Shown here: positions 6,381 to 13,727 of the stretch, piece by piece
Position numbering within the stretch: position 1 is the first letter of the stretch
Layout: each line of letters begins with the position of its first letter
Made by a program: the position numbers and the translations under genes
Assembly: GCA_947491175.1 (NCBI GenBank)
Contig: CANLIF010000008.1
Span: 1-19,579 of the forward strand
Direction: 5' to 3'
DNA from: Actinomycetota bacterium
Lineage (GTDB): Bacteria > Actinomycetota > Actinomycetes > S36-B12 > UBA5976
Length of the DNA stretch: 19,579 nucleotides
The notes under the pieces: generated by a model
Seen by the model: only the letters and a program-made list of their open reading frames with translations
The model's database searches: none
Told to the model about the DNA's origin: nothing

Positions 6381-6532
6381 GTTTTACTTCCGCACCAACC
6401 CGAGCAGCAGTTTCGCTAACTGATGCTGCCTTTGGCCTCTGGCCGTTGGCTCGATCCTGGCGCACCTTCCCCGGTGCCAGGCTCACCAACGGCCAGGGAC
6501 TAAAGGCAGTACCAAGATTTGATGTGGCGTAA
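6377..6532 (+). CDS. Small hypothetical ORF (51 aa) between mraZ and rsmH
   Basis: An unrecognised ORF of 51 codons plus stop. It begins MSFTSAPTRAAVSL and ends AVPRFDVA. It is predicted to be basic, with two Trp and several Arg in the middle, and has no clear membrane helix or known motif. Its ATG overlaps the mraZ stop (ATGA) and its TAA overlaps the rsmH ATG (TAATG), the same junction types seen at most other borders in this cluster. If it is left out, the mraZ-rsmH gap of 151 bases is the only long gap in the operon, and rsmH has no evident ribosome binding site. About 60% of the ORF is a large palindrome, and codon choice there is more GC-rich than in the neighbours. The open frame could therefore be a by-product of a structured element. 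Translation for coupling rather than for the peptide itself is another possibility. Confidence 0.5.
   Translation: MSFTSAPTRAAVSLTDAAFGLWPLARSWRTFPGARLTNGQGLKAVPRFDVA
6424..6511 (+). repeat. 88-base long imperfect palindrome (26-position stem) between mraZ and rsmH
   Basis: The left arm 6424-6449 pairs with the right arm 6486-6511. I count 22 Watson-Crick pairs, 3 G-T pairs and a single mismatch (C6436 with A6499). The uninterrupted core is CTCTGGCCGTTGG (6437-6449) with CCAACGGCCAGGG (6486-6498). After an internal loop of 6 and 4 bases, a second stem, CCTGGC (6456-6461) with GCCAGG (6476-6481), closes the tip. No T-run follows, so it is not a normal intrinsic terminator. It could be an RNase III processing or stability element, a regulatory RNA fold, or a small palindromic mobile element. 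It lies wholly inside the 51-codon ORF without breaking it. Confidence 0.85.
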
Positions 6533-7485
6533 TGACTACATTTACCCACGAACCTGTGCTGCGCCAGCGTTGCATTGATTTACTCGCACCTGCAATCAGT
6601 GCAGAGAATGCAGTTTTAGTTGATGCCACTTTAGGACTTGGTGGACATACCGAATCCGCCCTTAATGAATTTCCTAATTTGCGAGTGCTCGGAATAGATC
6701 GTGACCCAGAAGCTTTAGCAATGTCCCAAGAACGTCTTGCCAAATTCGCGCCTAGAGTTGATTTCGCCTTAGCGGTGTATGACGATATTCCTGAGGTCTT
6801 AGCAAACCTAAATATCGAACACGTACAAGGCATCTTGTTTGACCTAGGTGTTTCCTCGATGCAATTAGATAAAGATCAACGCGGATTTACCTACTCACGC
6901 AATGCTCCATTAGATATGCGCATGGATGGCACAACTGGCCAGACTGCTGCCGACATTGTAAACAACTATGATTTTGCTAACTTGGCCAGAATCCTTCGCG
7001 AATATGGCGAAGAGAGATTTGCGGCTCGAGTTGCGAATGCAATTATTCGGGAACGTGAGATCAAGCCATTTACAAATAGCGATCACTTAGTAACTGTGGT
7101 GCGCGATGCGATTCCAGCGGCAACTCGTCGTACTGGCGGGAATCCAGCCAAGCGCACTTTCCAGGCATTGCGGATTGAAGTAAACGATGAGTTAGCAGTT
7201 TTAGAACGTGCAATTCCTGCAGCCCTTGATTGCCTAGCTCTTGATGGTCGAATTGTGGTGCTTTCGTATCACTCACTTGAAGATCGCATTGTTAAAAATG
7301 CGCTACGCGTTGGAACTGAGTCAAAGACTCCAATTGAAATGCCGATCGTCCCTGAATCAGACAAACCATGGCTTCAGTTATTGACTCGCGGGTCAGAATC
7401 CGCAAGTGAAGTTGAGATCACCGAAAACTCGCGCGCTACTTCAGTGCGCTTGCGTGCCGCGCAACGAATCGGGGTGGCTGCATGA
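6532..7485 (+). CDS. rsmH: 16S rRNA (cytosine-1402-N4)-methyltransferase RsmH
   Basis: S-adenosylmethionine-dependent methyltransferase (MraW family, 317 residues) that modifies C1402 in the decoding centre of 16S rRNA. It opens with FTHEPVLRQRCIDLL. The SAM-binding motif DATLGLGGHT is at 31-40, then GIDRDPEAL, LFDLGVSSMQLD, APLDMRMD, the FQALRIEVNDEL block and LSYHSLEDRIVK near the C-terminus. All family motifs are present and the length is normal. There is no convincing ribosome binding site in the 20 bases before the ATG, which overlaps the TAA of the preceding small ORF, so initiation may depend on translational coupling. The stop overlaps the next start (ATGA). Confidence 0.97.
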   Translation: MTTFTHEPVLRQRCIDLLAPAISAENAVLVDATLGLGGHTESALNEFPNLRVLGIDRDPEALAMSQERLAKFAPRVDFALAVYDDIPEVLANLNIEHVQGILFDLGVSSMQLDKDQRGFTYSRNAPLDMRMDGTTGQTAADIVNNYDFANLARILREYGEERFAARVANAIIREREIKPFTNSDHLVTVVRDAIPAATRRTGGNPAKRTFQALRIEVNDELAVLERAIPAALDCLALDGRIVVLSYHSLEDRIVKNALRVGTESKTPIEMPIVPESDKPWLQLLTRGSESASEVEITENSRATSVRLRAAQRIGVAA

Positions 7486-7943
7486 GTGCCGTACCAGCTC
7501 GCACCCCAGCTTTAGCTCCAATTCCTCGCAAGTACAGAGCTATGCGAAAGCTTTCACTAGTAAAACCAATCGTGAAGCCAATAGTTTCCCCAATTGCGCA
7601 AGCTATCCCAGTCGGCGTTCCACAGGGTCGAGCTAGCAGTAGAACTTTTCTATTTGTGATCATTGGGATGATTGTTTCGGGCATGATGATGCTTTTGTAT
7701 GTGAACACCCTGACTACCCAAGCGTCATTTCAAAAGTATGCTTTGCAGATCGAATTGAGCCAAATGACAGCTGAAGAGCAAACAATTGCAAGTGTGGTAG
7801 CAGCGGGGGAATCTCCAGCAAGCCTTTTGCTAACTGCGCAAACTATGGGAATGGTTCCGGCTGAGACACCAGTGTTTCTTCGGCTTTCAGATCGGGAAAT
7901 TTTAGGTAAACCTGTTGTTGCATCAGCACTGGCTGTGCGATGA
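7482..7943 (+). CDS. ftsL: Cell division protein FtsL-like
   Basis: A 153-residue bitopic membrane protein in the ftsL position between rsmH and ftsI. It has a long basic, proline-rich cytoplasmic N-terminus (1-54, with a repeated KPIV element), one transmembrane helix (about 55-74), and a short heptad-like extracellular region. The tail AQTMGMVPAETPVFLRLSD resembles the end of actinobacterial FtsL proteins. FtsL sequences are poorly conserved, so the call rests on topology, tail and gene order. It would form part of the FtsQLB-type complex that activates the FtsW-FtsI synthase. It is overlapped on both sides by ATGA junctions. Confidence 0.8.
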   Translation: MSAVPARTPALAPIPRKYRAMRKLSLVKPIVKPIVSPIAQAIPVGVPQGRASSRTFLFVIIGMIVSGMMMLLYVNTLTTQASFQKYALQIELSQMTAEEQTIASVVAAGESPASLLLTAQTMGMVPAETPVFLRLSDREILGKPVVASALAVR

Positions 7944-9745
7944 ACTCAAAAACCTCAGAGCAACAACCAAATCCGCAAGGTCCAGAGATCTCTAACCAAA
8001 GATTTGTTCCATCTGGTCCTGTGATGGTTCCACTTGAAAGCCCCAAGCGACGAATTCGGTTTGTAACTTTTATCTTTCTTGTCGTTATGTCGCTATACAT
8101 GGCACGACTCATTGAAATTCAAGTGGTGCGAGGCCCAGAACTTGCTGCGACAGCTCAAAATTCCAGGTTGCAAACCCTGCCACTGCCTGCATTGCGCGGG
8201 AATTTCACAGATAGTAATGGCACGCCAATCGCAACGACTGTGATGGCAAGAAATGTGACGGTCGATCCAACATTGATTACCGATCCAGCCGGAACTGCGG
8301 CGGCCTTGTCGCCAATTTTAGGAATTCCAGTTGAAACCATAATTGCCGCCTTAACTGTTGATTCAAGATTTTCTTATGTGACCAAGCGAATTACCCCAAA
8401 GACTTGGAAAACTGTCGCTGCACTGGGTATTCCAGGTGTTTTTAGTGAGCCAACAACTAATCGGATTTATCCAAATGGATCCTTAGCAGCAAGTGTCATT
8501 GGGTATGTAGGTGCAGAAGGTACTGGCCTTGGTGGACTCGAATACGGACTCAATGACCAACTAATGGGCCAAGATGGAAAACTCACAGTAGAACGCGTTA
8601 ATGGTCGAGAAATTCCAACGAGTCAACGCCAAAGCATAGATCCAATAAATGGTCTATCTGTGCGCTTAACCCTAGATGCTGATTTGCAAGCAATGCTGGA
8701 AAAGTCTTTGGGTGAACAAGTTCAGGCCACTGGCGCTGAAGGCGGTGTTGCCGTAATCATGGAGCCAGGAACCGGAAACATTCTGGCAATGGCCACGTTC
8801 CCAACATTTGATCCAAATAATGCATTTGTGACAGATGACAAATCAAAACGAAACACAACCGTGACAGATGTATTTGAACCAGGATCGACAAGCAAATTGA
8901 TGACGATGGCTTCAGTGATTGAAGAAGGCGGAGCTAATCCAGGAACACAGTTCACCGTAGAAAACCGATTGAGCCGTGGTGGCACTTCCTTTAAGGACTA
9001 TCAAGACCATAAGACCTTAAGACTTACACTTGCCGGCATACTTGCGAAGTCAAGTAACATTGGAACCATTTTGGCTTCTGAGTCAATCGGTCAAGAGAAG
9101 CTATATGAATACTTGAAAAAATTTGGAATTGGGCAATCAACTGGGATGAACTTTCCAGGTGAAAGTGGTGGAAAATTACCTGACATAAACAATGAAGATG
9201 AGTGGTCAGATACCACATTCCCAACTTTGGCATTTGGCCAAGGCTTATCTGTCAACGCAGTTCAGGCCACGAGTGTATTTGCCACAATCGCCAATGACGG
9301 CGTTCGAATGTTGCCAAGACTAATTGCTGGGTATTCAAATACTGAAGGCGTTTATGAACCAAGTCGAGTTGATGAAGGCGTGCGAGTCGTAAGTGCGAAA
9401 ACCGCAAAGACAGTTCGGGAAATGCTTGAAGTAGTAGTTTCGGCAGACGGAACTGCCAAGAACTTACAGATTCCTGGCTACCGCGTTGGTGGAAAAACTG
9501 GAACTGCAAACCGTTACGACGAAGCAACTGGTGGATACAGCGGCTACACATCTTCCTTCATTGGCATGGCGCCCGCAGAAAAACCAGCGCTAGTCATGAG
9601 TGTCTTTATTCACAATCCAAAGACCAGCACGTACGGCAGTGTCGTTGCTGGACCAGTGTTTAAAGAAGTTATGACTTACGCACTTGCGCACAGAAAAATC
9701 CCACCTTCAACAACAACCCCACCCAAGCTTCCAGTTACGTGGTGA
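7940..9745 (+). CDS. ftsI: Division-specific peptidoglycan transpeptidase FtsI (PBP3, class B PBP)
   Basis: Septal D,D-transpeptidase of 601 residues that cross-links peptidoglycan together with FtsW. The cytoplasmic tail (1-40) is followed by a membrane anchor (about 41-57), then the PBP dimerisation domain (RGNFTDSNGTPIA, IYPNGSLAASVIGYVG). The transpeptidase domain has all three active-site motifs: STSK (316-319, catalytic S316), SSN (371-373) and KTG (519-521). No PASTA domain is present, and the C-terminus is a short Thr/Pro-rich tail, as in many actinobacterial FtsI proteins. Its place after ftsL in the dcw cluster marks it as the septal enzyme rather than an elongation PBP2. Confidence 0.97.
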   Translation: MNSKTSEQQPNPQGPEISNQRFVPSGPVMVPLESPKRRIRFVTFIFLVVMSLYMARLIEIQVVRGPELAATAQNSRLQTLPLPALRGNFTDSNGTPIATTVMARNVTVDPTLITDPAGTAAALSPILGIPVETIIAALTVDSRFSYVTKRITPKTWKTVAALGIPGVFSEPTTNRIYPNGSLAASVIGYVGAEGTGLGGLEYGLNDQLMGQDGKLTVERVNGREIPTSQRQSIDPINGLSVRLTLDADLQAMLEKSLGEQVQATGAEGGVAVIMEPGTGNILAMATFPTFDPNNAFVTDDKSKRNTTVTDVFEPGSTSKLMTMASVIEEGGANPGTQFTVENRLSRGGTSFKDYQDHKTLRLTLAGILAKSSNIGTILASESIGQEKLYEYLKKFGIGQSTGMNFPGESGGKLPDINNEDEWSDTTFPTLAFGQGLSVNAVQATSVFATIANDGVRMLPRLIAGYSNTEGVYEPSRVDEGVRVVSAKTAKTVREMLEVVVSADGTAKNLQIPGYRVGGKTGTANRYDEATGGYSGYTSSFIGMAPAEKPALVMSVFIHNPKTSTYGSVVAGPVFKEVMTYALAHRKIPPSTTTPPKLPVTW

Positions 9746-9750
9746 GATGA

Positions 9751-11226
9751 GTGATTCGTCCAAAAACCAATGGCACCGAGCTATCACAACTTGCTAAATT
9801 AGTTTCAGGAACTTGTTCGGGTGAAGTTAAGGTTTTTGGAATTACGCACGATTCAAGATCTGTGCAACCGGGCGACCTATATGTGGCTCTGCAAGGAGCA
9901 AATAGTCATGGAATTGAATTTGTCGACGAGGCAATTGCAAATGGCGCTGTTGCGATTGCATCGGATTCACACGGCGCTGCAATTGCTAATCAAAAAGCCT
10001 TACCAGTCATTGAGTTAGCAAACGCCAGAAAAGAAATGGCAACAATTTCGGCAAGCATTTATGGCAACCCAGAATTGAAATTGAGTTTAACTGGTGTCAC
10101 TGGCACAAATGGGAAAACTACAACCACGCACATGTTGCGATCCATATTTATAGATGCAGGTAAGCGCGTAGGCGTAATTGGAACTCTGGGAACTTACTTG
10201 GAAGCAGAGCACCTGCCAGGTGCTCGAACGACTCCTGAGTCAACTGATCTATATGCAACTCTGGCACTAATGGTCGAACACGGGATTACCCATGTTTTTA
10301 TGGAGGTATCCAGCCATGCCCTTGAGTTACATCGAGTGACTGGCATCAAGTTTGACGTTGCGGTATTTACAAATCTAACCCAAGATCACCTTGATTTTCA
10401 TGGCTCTATGGAGAAGTACTTTGCGGCTAAAGCACGTTTGTTTACATCTGAATTTACTAACCAAGCTGTTATCTGTACTGACGATGACTGGGGCAGGAAA
10501 CTTGAAGTTGAATCACACATCCCTGTCCTCACTATTGGAAAAAATGGAAACTGGAAAACCTCTGGTGTGAATTCGAGTACAGATGGCTTAACGACCCAAA
10601 AAATTGAAATTGAAAACTCTGGTGTAATTTCACTTTCGGTAAACATGCTTGGTTCGTATAACGCTACGAATGCCGCGTGCGCTCTAGCAGCGAGTCAGTT
10701 TCTTGGACTTTCAATTCTGGCCAGCCTTGAATCTTTAAAAAATGTTAGGCCAATTCCAGGCAGACTAGAGAAAGTTTCGATTGCTAGTCCTGGCACGGTA
10801 TTCGTGGATTATGCGCACACTCCCGATGCAGTGGCCACAGTTTTAACGGTTATCAAAGATGTCAATCCAGAAAAGATAATTACGGTGATTGGCTGTGGCG
10901 GAGATCGTGATGCATCCAAACGACCTTTAATGGGCAAAGTGGCAGCTCAGCTTTCAGACATCGTGATCATCACGGATGACAATCCAAGGTCAGAGAATCC
11001 AACAGCAATCAGAAGTGCCATGATCGTAGGCACTCAAGATTGCTCAGCCGAAGTTTTAGAAATAGCCGACCGTAGAACTGCCATATCCAAAGCCTTAAGT
11101 CTGGCTAACTTTGGTGATGTAATCGCAATACTTGGCAAGGGGCACGAAACCGGTCAGGAAATTGCCAGTGAGATTTTTCCGTTTGACGATCGAGTCGTAG
11201 TCAGACAAGAGTCCGAAAATGTTTAA
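9751..11226 (+). CDS. murE: UDP-MurNAc-tripeptide synthetase MurE (meso-diaminopimelate adding)
   Basis: Cytoplasmic ATP-dependent ligase of 491 residues that adds the third stem-peptide residue to UDP-MurNAc-L-Ala-D-Glu. The three Mur ligase domains are visible: an N-terminal UDP-binding domain, a central ATPase domain with GTNGKTT (118-124), and the C-terminal domain. K227 in YFAAKARLF is the lysine expected to be carbamylated. DNPR (410-413) is the motif that recognises meso-diaminopimelate, whereas lysine-adding enzymes differ here. The window therefore predicts DAP-type peptidoglycan. The GTG start follows the ftsI stop by 5 bases and has GGTGAG as ribosome binding site, located across the end of ftsI. 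Its end overlaps murF by 8 bases. Confidence 0.97.
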   Translation: MIRPKTNGTELSQLAKLVSGTCSGEVKVFGITHDSRSVQPGDLYVALQGANSHGIEFVDEAIANGAVAIASDSHGAAIANQKALPVIELANARKEMATISASIYGNPELKLSLTGVTGTNGKTTTTHMLRSIFIDAGKRVGVIGTLGTYLEAEHLPGARTTPESTDLYATLALMVEHGITHVFMEVSSHALELHRVTGIKFDVAVFTNLTQDHLDFHGSMEKYFAAKARLFTSEFTNQAVICTDDDWGRKLEVESHIPVLTIGKNGNWKTSGVNSSTDGLTTQKIEIENSGVISLSVNMLGSYNATNAACALAASQFLGLSILASLESLKNVRPIPGRLEKVSIASPGTVFVDYAHTPDAVATVLTVIKDVNPEKIITVIGCGGDRDASKRPLMGKVAAQLSDIVIITDDNPRSENPTAIRSAMIVGTQDCSAEVLEIADRRTAISKALSLANFGDVIAILGKGHETGQEIASEIFPFDDRVVVRQESENV

Positions 11227-12655
11227 CCTAACCCTTGGACAAGTCTGCGAAATTGTTGGCGGCAAGTTAATTGGTGATCCCTCGATTCGATTGTCAGGAA
11301 TCTCGATAGATTCTCGAAAAACTACCGTAGGTGATCTGTTCGCTGCGATTATTGGTGAGCGAGTAGATGGACACGATTTTGTCGAGCAGGCGGCCGAGGC
11401 TGGTGTTACTGCATTCCTTACTTCACGGGAAGTAACTGGAGATCAAGTTTTAGTACCACCTTCGCCAGATGCGCTTGATCCAGTGATACATGCGATCGCA
11501 AAACTTTCTGCGCATGTTAGGACCTTAATGAATCGCGCGGAAGTAATTGGTGTCACGGGATCTTCTGGTAAAACTTCGACTAAAGACATGATCGGGCAAG
11601 TCTTGTCTCATGCTGGCGTCACTCATGCACCAGCAGGATCGCTCAATAATGAACTTGGTTTACCTTTGACATTGTTATCTGCGCCTATTGATGCGAAGTA
11701 TCTCGTGGCTGAGATGGGAATGCGTGGACTGGGGCACATTACGCACTTGTGTAATTTGGCTCAACCAACCATCGGTGTTGTTTCAAACGTCGGACAAGCT
11801 CACATTGGCGAAGTTGGCAGTATCGAAGCAATCACTAAAGCTAAATCTGAATTGGTTATGGCGATACCTGCCACCGGATTTGTAGTTCTTAATGCTGACG
11901 ACGAACGCGTCGTTGCAATGCGAACCTTAACTGAGGCAACTGTACTTACGTTTGGTTTTTCAAAGTCTGCTGATGTCAGAGCCGAGAATTTACAACTGAC
12001 TGCATCGGGTAGTTACAACTTTGATCTGGTATTTAAGGATGAGCGAATTCCTACTTCTATTCCAATTCTTGGTGAGCATAATGTTGCCAATGCTCTAGCC
12101 GCTGCTGCTGTTGGAATTGCAGTTGGAATGAAAGTTAAAGACATCGCAAGTGCGTTAACCACACTTAAGCAAATGAGTAAGTGGCGAATGGAAGTTAAGC
12201 AGCTACCTGGAAATGTAACCATTATTAATGACGCTTACAACGCCAATCCTGAATCAATGACTGCGGCACTTCAAACCTTGACGGCAATTCCTGCCCGCGG
12301 TCAAACTTTTGCAATTCTGGGAAAGATGCATGAATTGGGCGATACCAGCGATGCGATACATGCACAGATTGCAAACCTGGCAGTTCAACTAGGTGTCACA
12401 CATGTTGTCGCCGTTGGTGATCTCGCTAAGTCTTATTCGCTTACAAGTCTTGCTAGCGCCGCTTCGGCTGGAGATTTGCCAGAGCGTAAACCCCAAGAAT
12501 CGGTGTGGTTGCCCGATTTTGATCAGGCTTGCGACTACATTGTTAAACAAGTTAACTCTGGTGACATTTTGTTGTTCAAGGCTTCCCGGGCAGAACATTT
12601 CGAAGTGCTTGCCGAGCAAATTGAATTTGCATTACGCGCGAAGTGGGGCCAATAG
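11219..12655 (+). CDS. murF: UDP-MurNAc-tripeptide:D-alanyl-D-alanine ligase MurF
   Basis: Adds D-Ala-D-Ala to the UDP-MurNAc tripeptide, completing the soluble precursor; 478 residues. The N-terminal domain shows ISIDSRKTTVGDLFAAI. The ATP loop is GVTGSSGKTST (111-121, K118), followed by NNELGLPLTLL and EMGMRGLGHI, both typical of MurF. The C-terminal domain carries NDAYNANPESMTAAL and LGKMHELG. All expected blocks are present and the length is normal. The start lies 8 bases inside murE, and the TAG stop shares its G with the likely mraY GTG start. Confidence 0.97.
   Translation: MFNLTLGQVCEIVGGKLIGDPSIRLSGISIDSRKTTVGDLFAAIIGERVDGHDFVEQAAEAGVTAFLTSREVTGDQVLVPPSPDALDPVIHAIAKLSAHVRTLMNRAEVIGVTGSSGKTSTKDMIGQVLSHAGVTHAPAGSLNNELGLPLTLLSAPIDAKYLVAEMGMRGLGHITHLCNLAQPTIGVVSNVGQAHIGEVGSIEAITKAKSELVMAIPATGFVVLNADDERVVAMRTLTEATVLTFGFSKSADVRAENLQLTASGSYNFDLVFKDERIPTSIPILGEHNVANALAAAAVGIAVGMKVKDIASALTTLKQMSKWRMEVKQLPGNVTIINDAYNANPESMTAALQTLTAIPARGQTFAILGKMHELGDTSDAIHAQIANLAVQLGVTHVVAVGDLAKSYSLTSLASAASAGDLPERKPQESVWLPDFDQACDYIVKQVNSGDILLFKASRAEHFEVLAEQIEFALRAKWGQ
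12642..12648 (+). promoter_or_regulatory. Ribosome binding site that fixes the mraY start at 12655
   Basis: AGTGGGG, at the end of murF, lies 6 bases before the GTG at 12655. An in-frame upstream GTG at 12643 lies inside this site and has no purine-rich sequence before it. Confidence 0.6.
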
Positions 12656-13722
12656 TGTTACTTGTAGTGCTAGCGGGTGGGTTTGCGACAATTTTTTCCC
12701 TTATTGGAACGCCGTTATTAATCAACATACTTCGCAAGCGGGGAATCGCTCAGGCAATCCGCGAATCTACTGAAGATGTTAACTATCCCGAACACGGCAG
12801 CAAGCGGGGAACTCCTTCAATGGGAGGCGTGGCAATCGTTGGTTCGGTTGTCCTGGCTTACTTCTTGGCCCATTTAGTTTTAGGGCAACCAATAACAGCA
12901 TCAGGACTACTGGCTATCTATTTAATGTTTGCCCTCAGCTTGGTGGGCCTGGCTGATGATTACTTAAAGATTTTCAAACAACGCAGCACAGGTATCCGGG
13001 CACGAACCAAACTTCTTGGCCAGGCAGTAGCTGCACTTTCATTTGGCTACCTGGCACTGCAATTCCCCGATGAAGGTGGCAATTTTCCAATCAGTAATTC
13101 CATTTCGTGGGTTAGAGACACAAGTTGGATACTTCCTTCGGCTTTAGTTTTGATCTGGATCTGGTTTCTTGTCACGGGAATTACTAATGGCGTGAATTTA
13201 ACGGATGGCTTAGATGGCTTAGCAATTGGCGCAGCCTTGTTGTCGTTCGTTGCCTACACCGTGATGTCGATTTGGCAGTACGGCCAAAGCTGTTTTTGGG
13301 GTGAGATTCCTCGGTGCTACAACGTTCGTGACCCGTTAGATTTAGCAGTCTTCGCAGCAGCAACAGCTGGTGCCTGCTTTGGATTCTTATGGTGGAATTC
13401 CAGTCCAGCGCGCATCTTTATGGGTGACACCGGCTCACTTGCACTTGGTGGTGGACTTGCTGCCCTTGCGTTAATGACCAGAACAGAATTACTACTTGGT
13501 TTAATTGGTGGATTGTTCGTGTTAATCACACTTTCCGTTATCGCACAGGTTGGATCTTACAAATTAACTGGTCGACGAGTTTTGCGAATGGCGCCACTAC
13601 ATCATCATTTTGAAATGTCCGGTTGGCCAGAAGTTCTTATCGTCGTGCGCTTCTGGATTATTCAAGGACTTTGTGTTGGTGCAGGTATGGCTTTGTTCTA
13701 CGCAGAATGGGTTAGGCAGTAG
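12655..13722 (+). CDS. mraY: Phospho-MurNAc-pentapeptide transferase MraY
   Basis: Integral membrane enzyme that transfers phospho-MurNAc-pentapeptide to undecaprenyl phosphate, forming lipid I; 355 residues from the chosen start and about ten hydrophobic helices. Conserved cytoplasmic motifs are GTPSMGG (52-58), the aspartate pair in GLADDYLK (D101, D102), NLTDGLDGL (181-189), MGDTGSLALGG and the HHH-containing loop APLHHHFE (316-318). The start is placed at GTG 12655, which overlaps the murF TAG, because it has a good ribosome binding site and gives the usual short N-terminus before the first helix. GTG 12643 would add four residues. The gap to murD is 5 bases. Confidence 0.97.
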   Translation: MLLVVLAGGFATIFSLIGTPLLINILRKRGIAQAIRESTEDVNYPEHGSKRGTPSMGGVAIVGSVVLAYFLAHLVLGQPITASGLLAIYLMFALSLVGLADDYLKIFKQRSTGIRARTKLLGQAVAALSFGYLALQFPDEGGNFPISNSISWVRDTSWILPSALVLIWIWFLVTGITNGVNLTDGLDGLAIGAALLSFVAYTVMSIWQYGQSCFWGEIPRCYNVRDPLDLAVFAAATAGACFGFLWWNSSPARIFMGDTGSLALGGGLAALALMTRTELLLGLIGGLFVLITLSVIAQVGSYKLTGRRVLRMAPLHHHFEMSGWPEVLIVVRFWIIQGLCVGAGMALFYAEWVRQ

Positions 13723-13727
13723 GCATC

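Noticed and set aside
6424..6511. The large palindrome as a Rho-independent terminator
   Set aside because: The stem is followed by CCAAGATTTGATG rather than a T-run, and the operon continues directly into rsmH.
6220..6549. A 109-codon open frame on the minus strand across the end of mraZ and the palindrome
   Set aside because: It lies antisense to mraZ, shows no recognisable motif, and its openness follows from mraZ codon use and from the symmetry of the palindrome.
9747..9797. An ATG-started frame of 16 codons at the ftsI-murE junction
   Set aside because: It is out of frame with murE and ends quickly. The GTG at 9751 with GGTGAG upstream explains the junction.
12643..12654. GTG 12643 as the mraY start
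   Set aside because: It would place the start inside the likely ribosome binding site. GTG 12655 has good spacing and gives the usual N-terminus.
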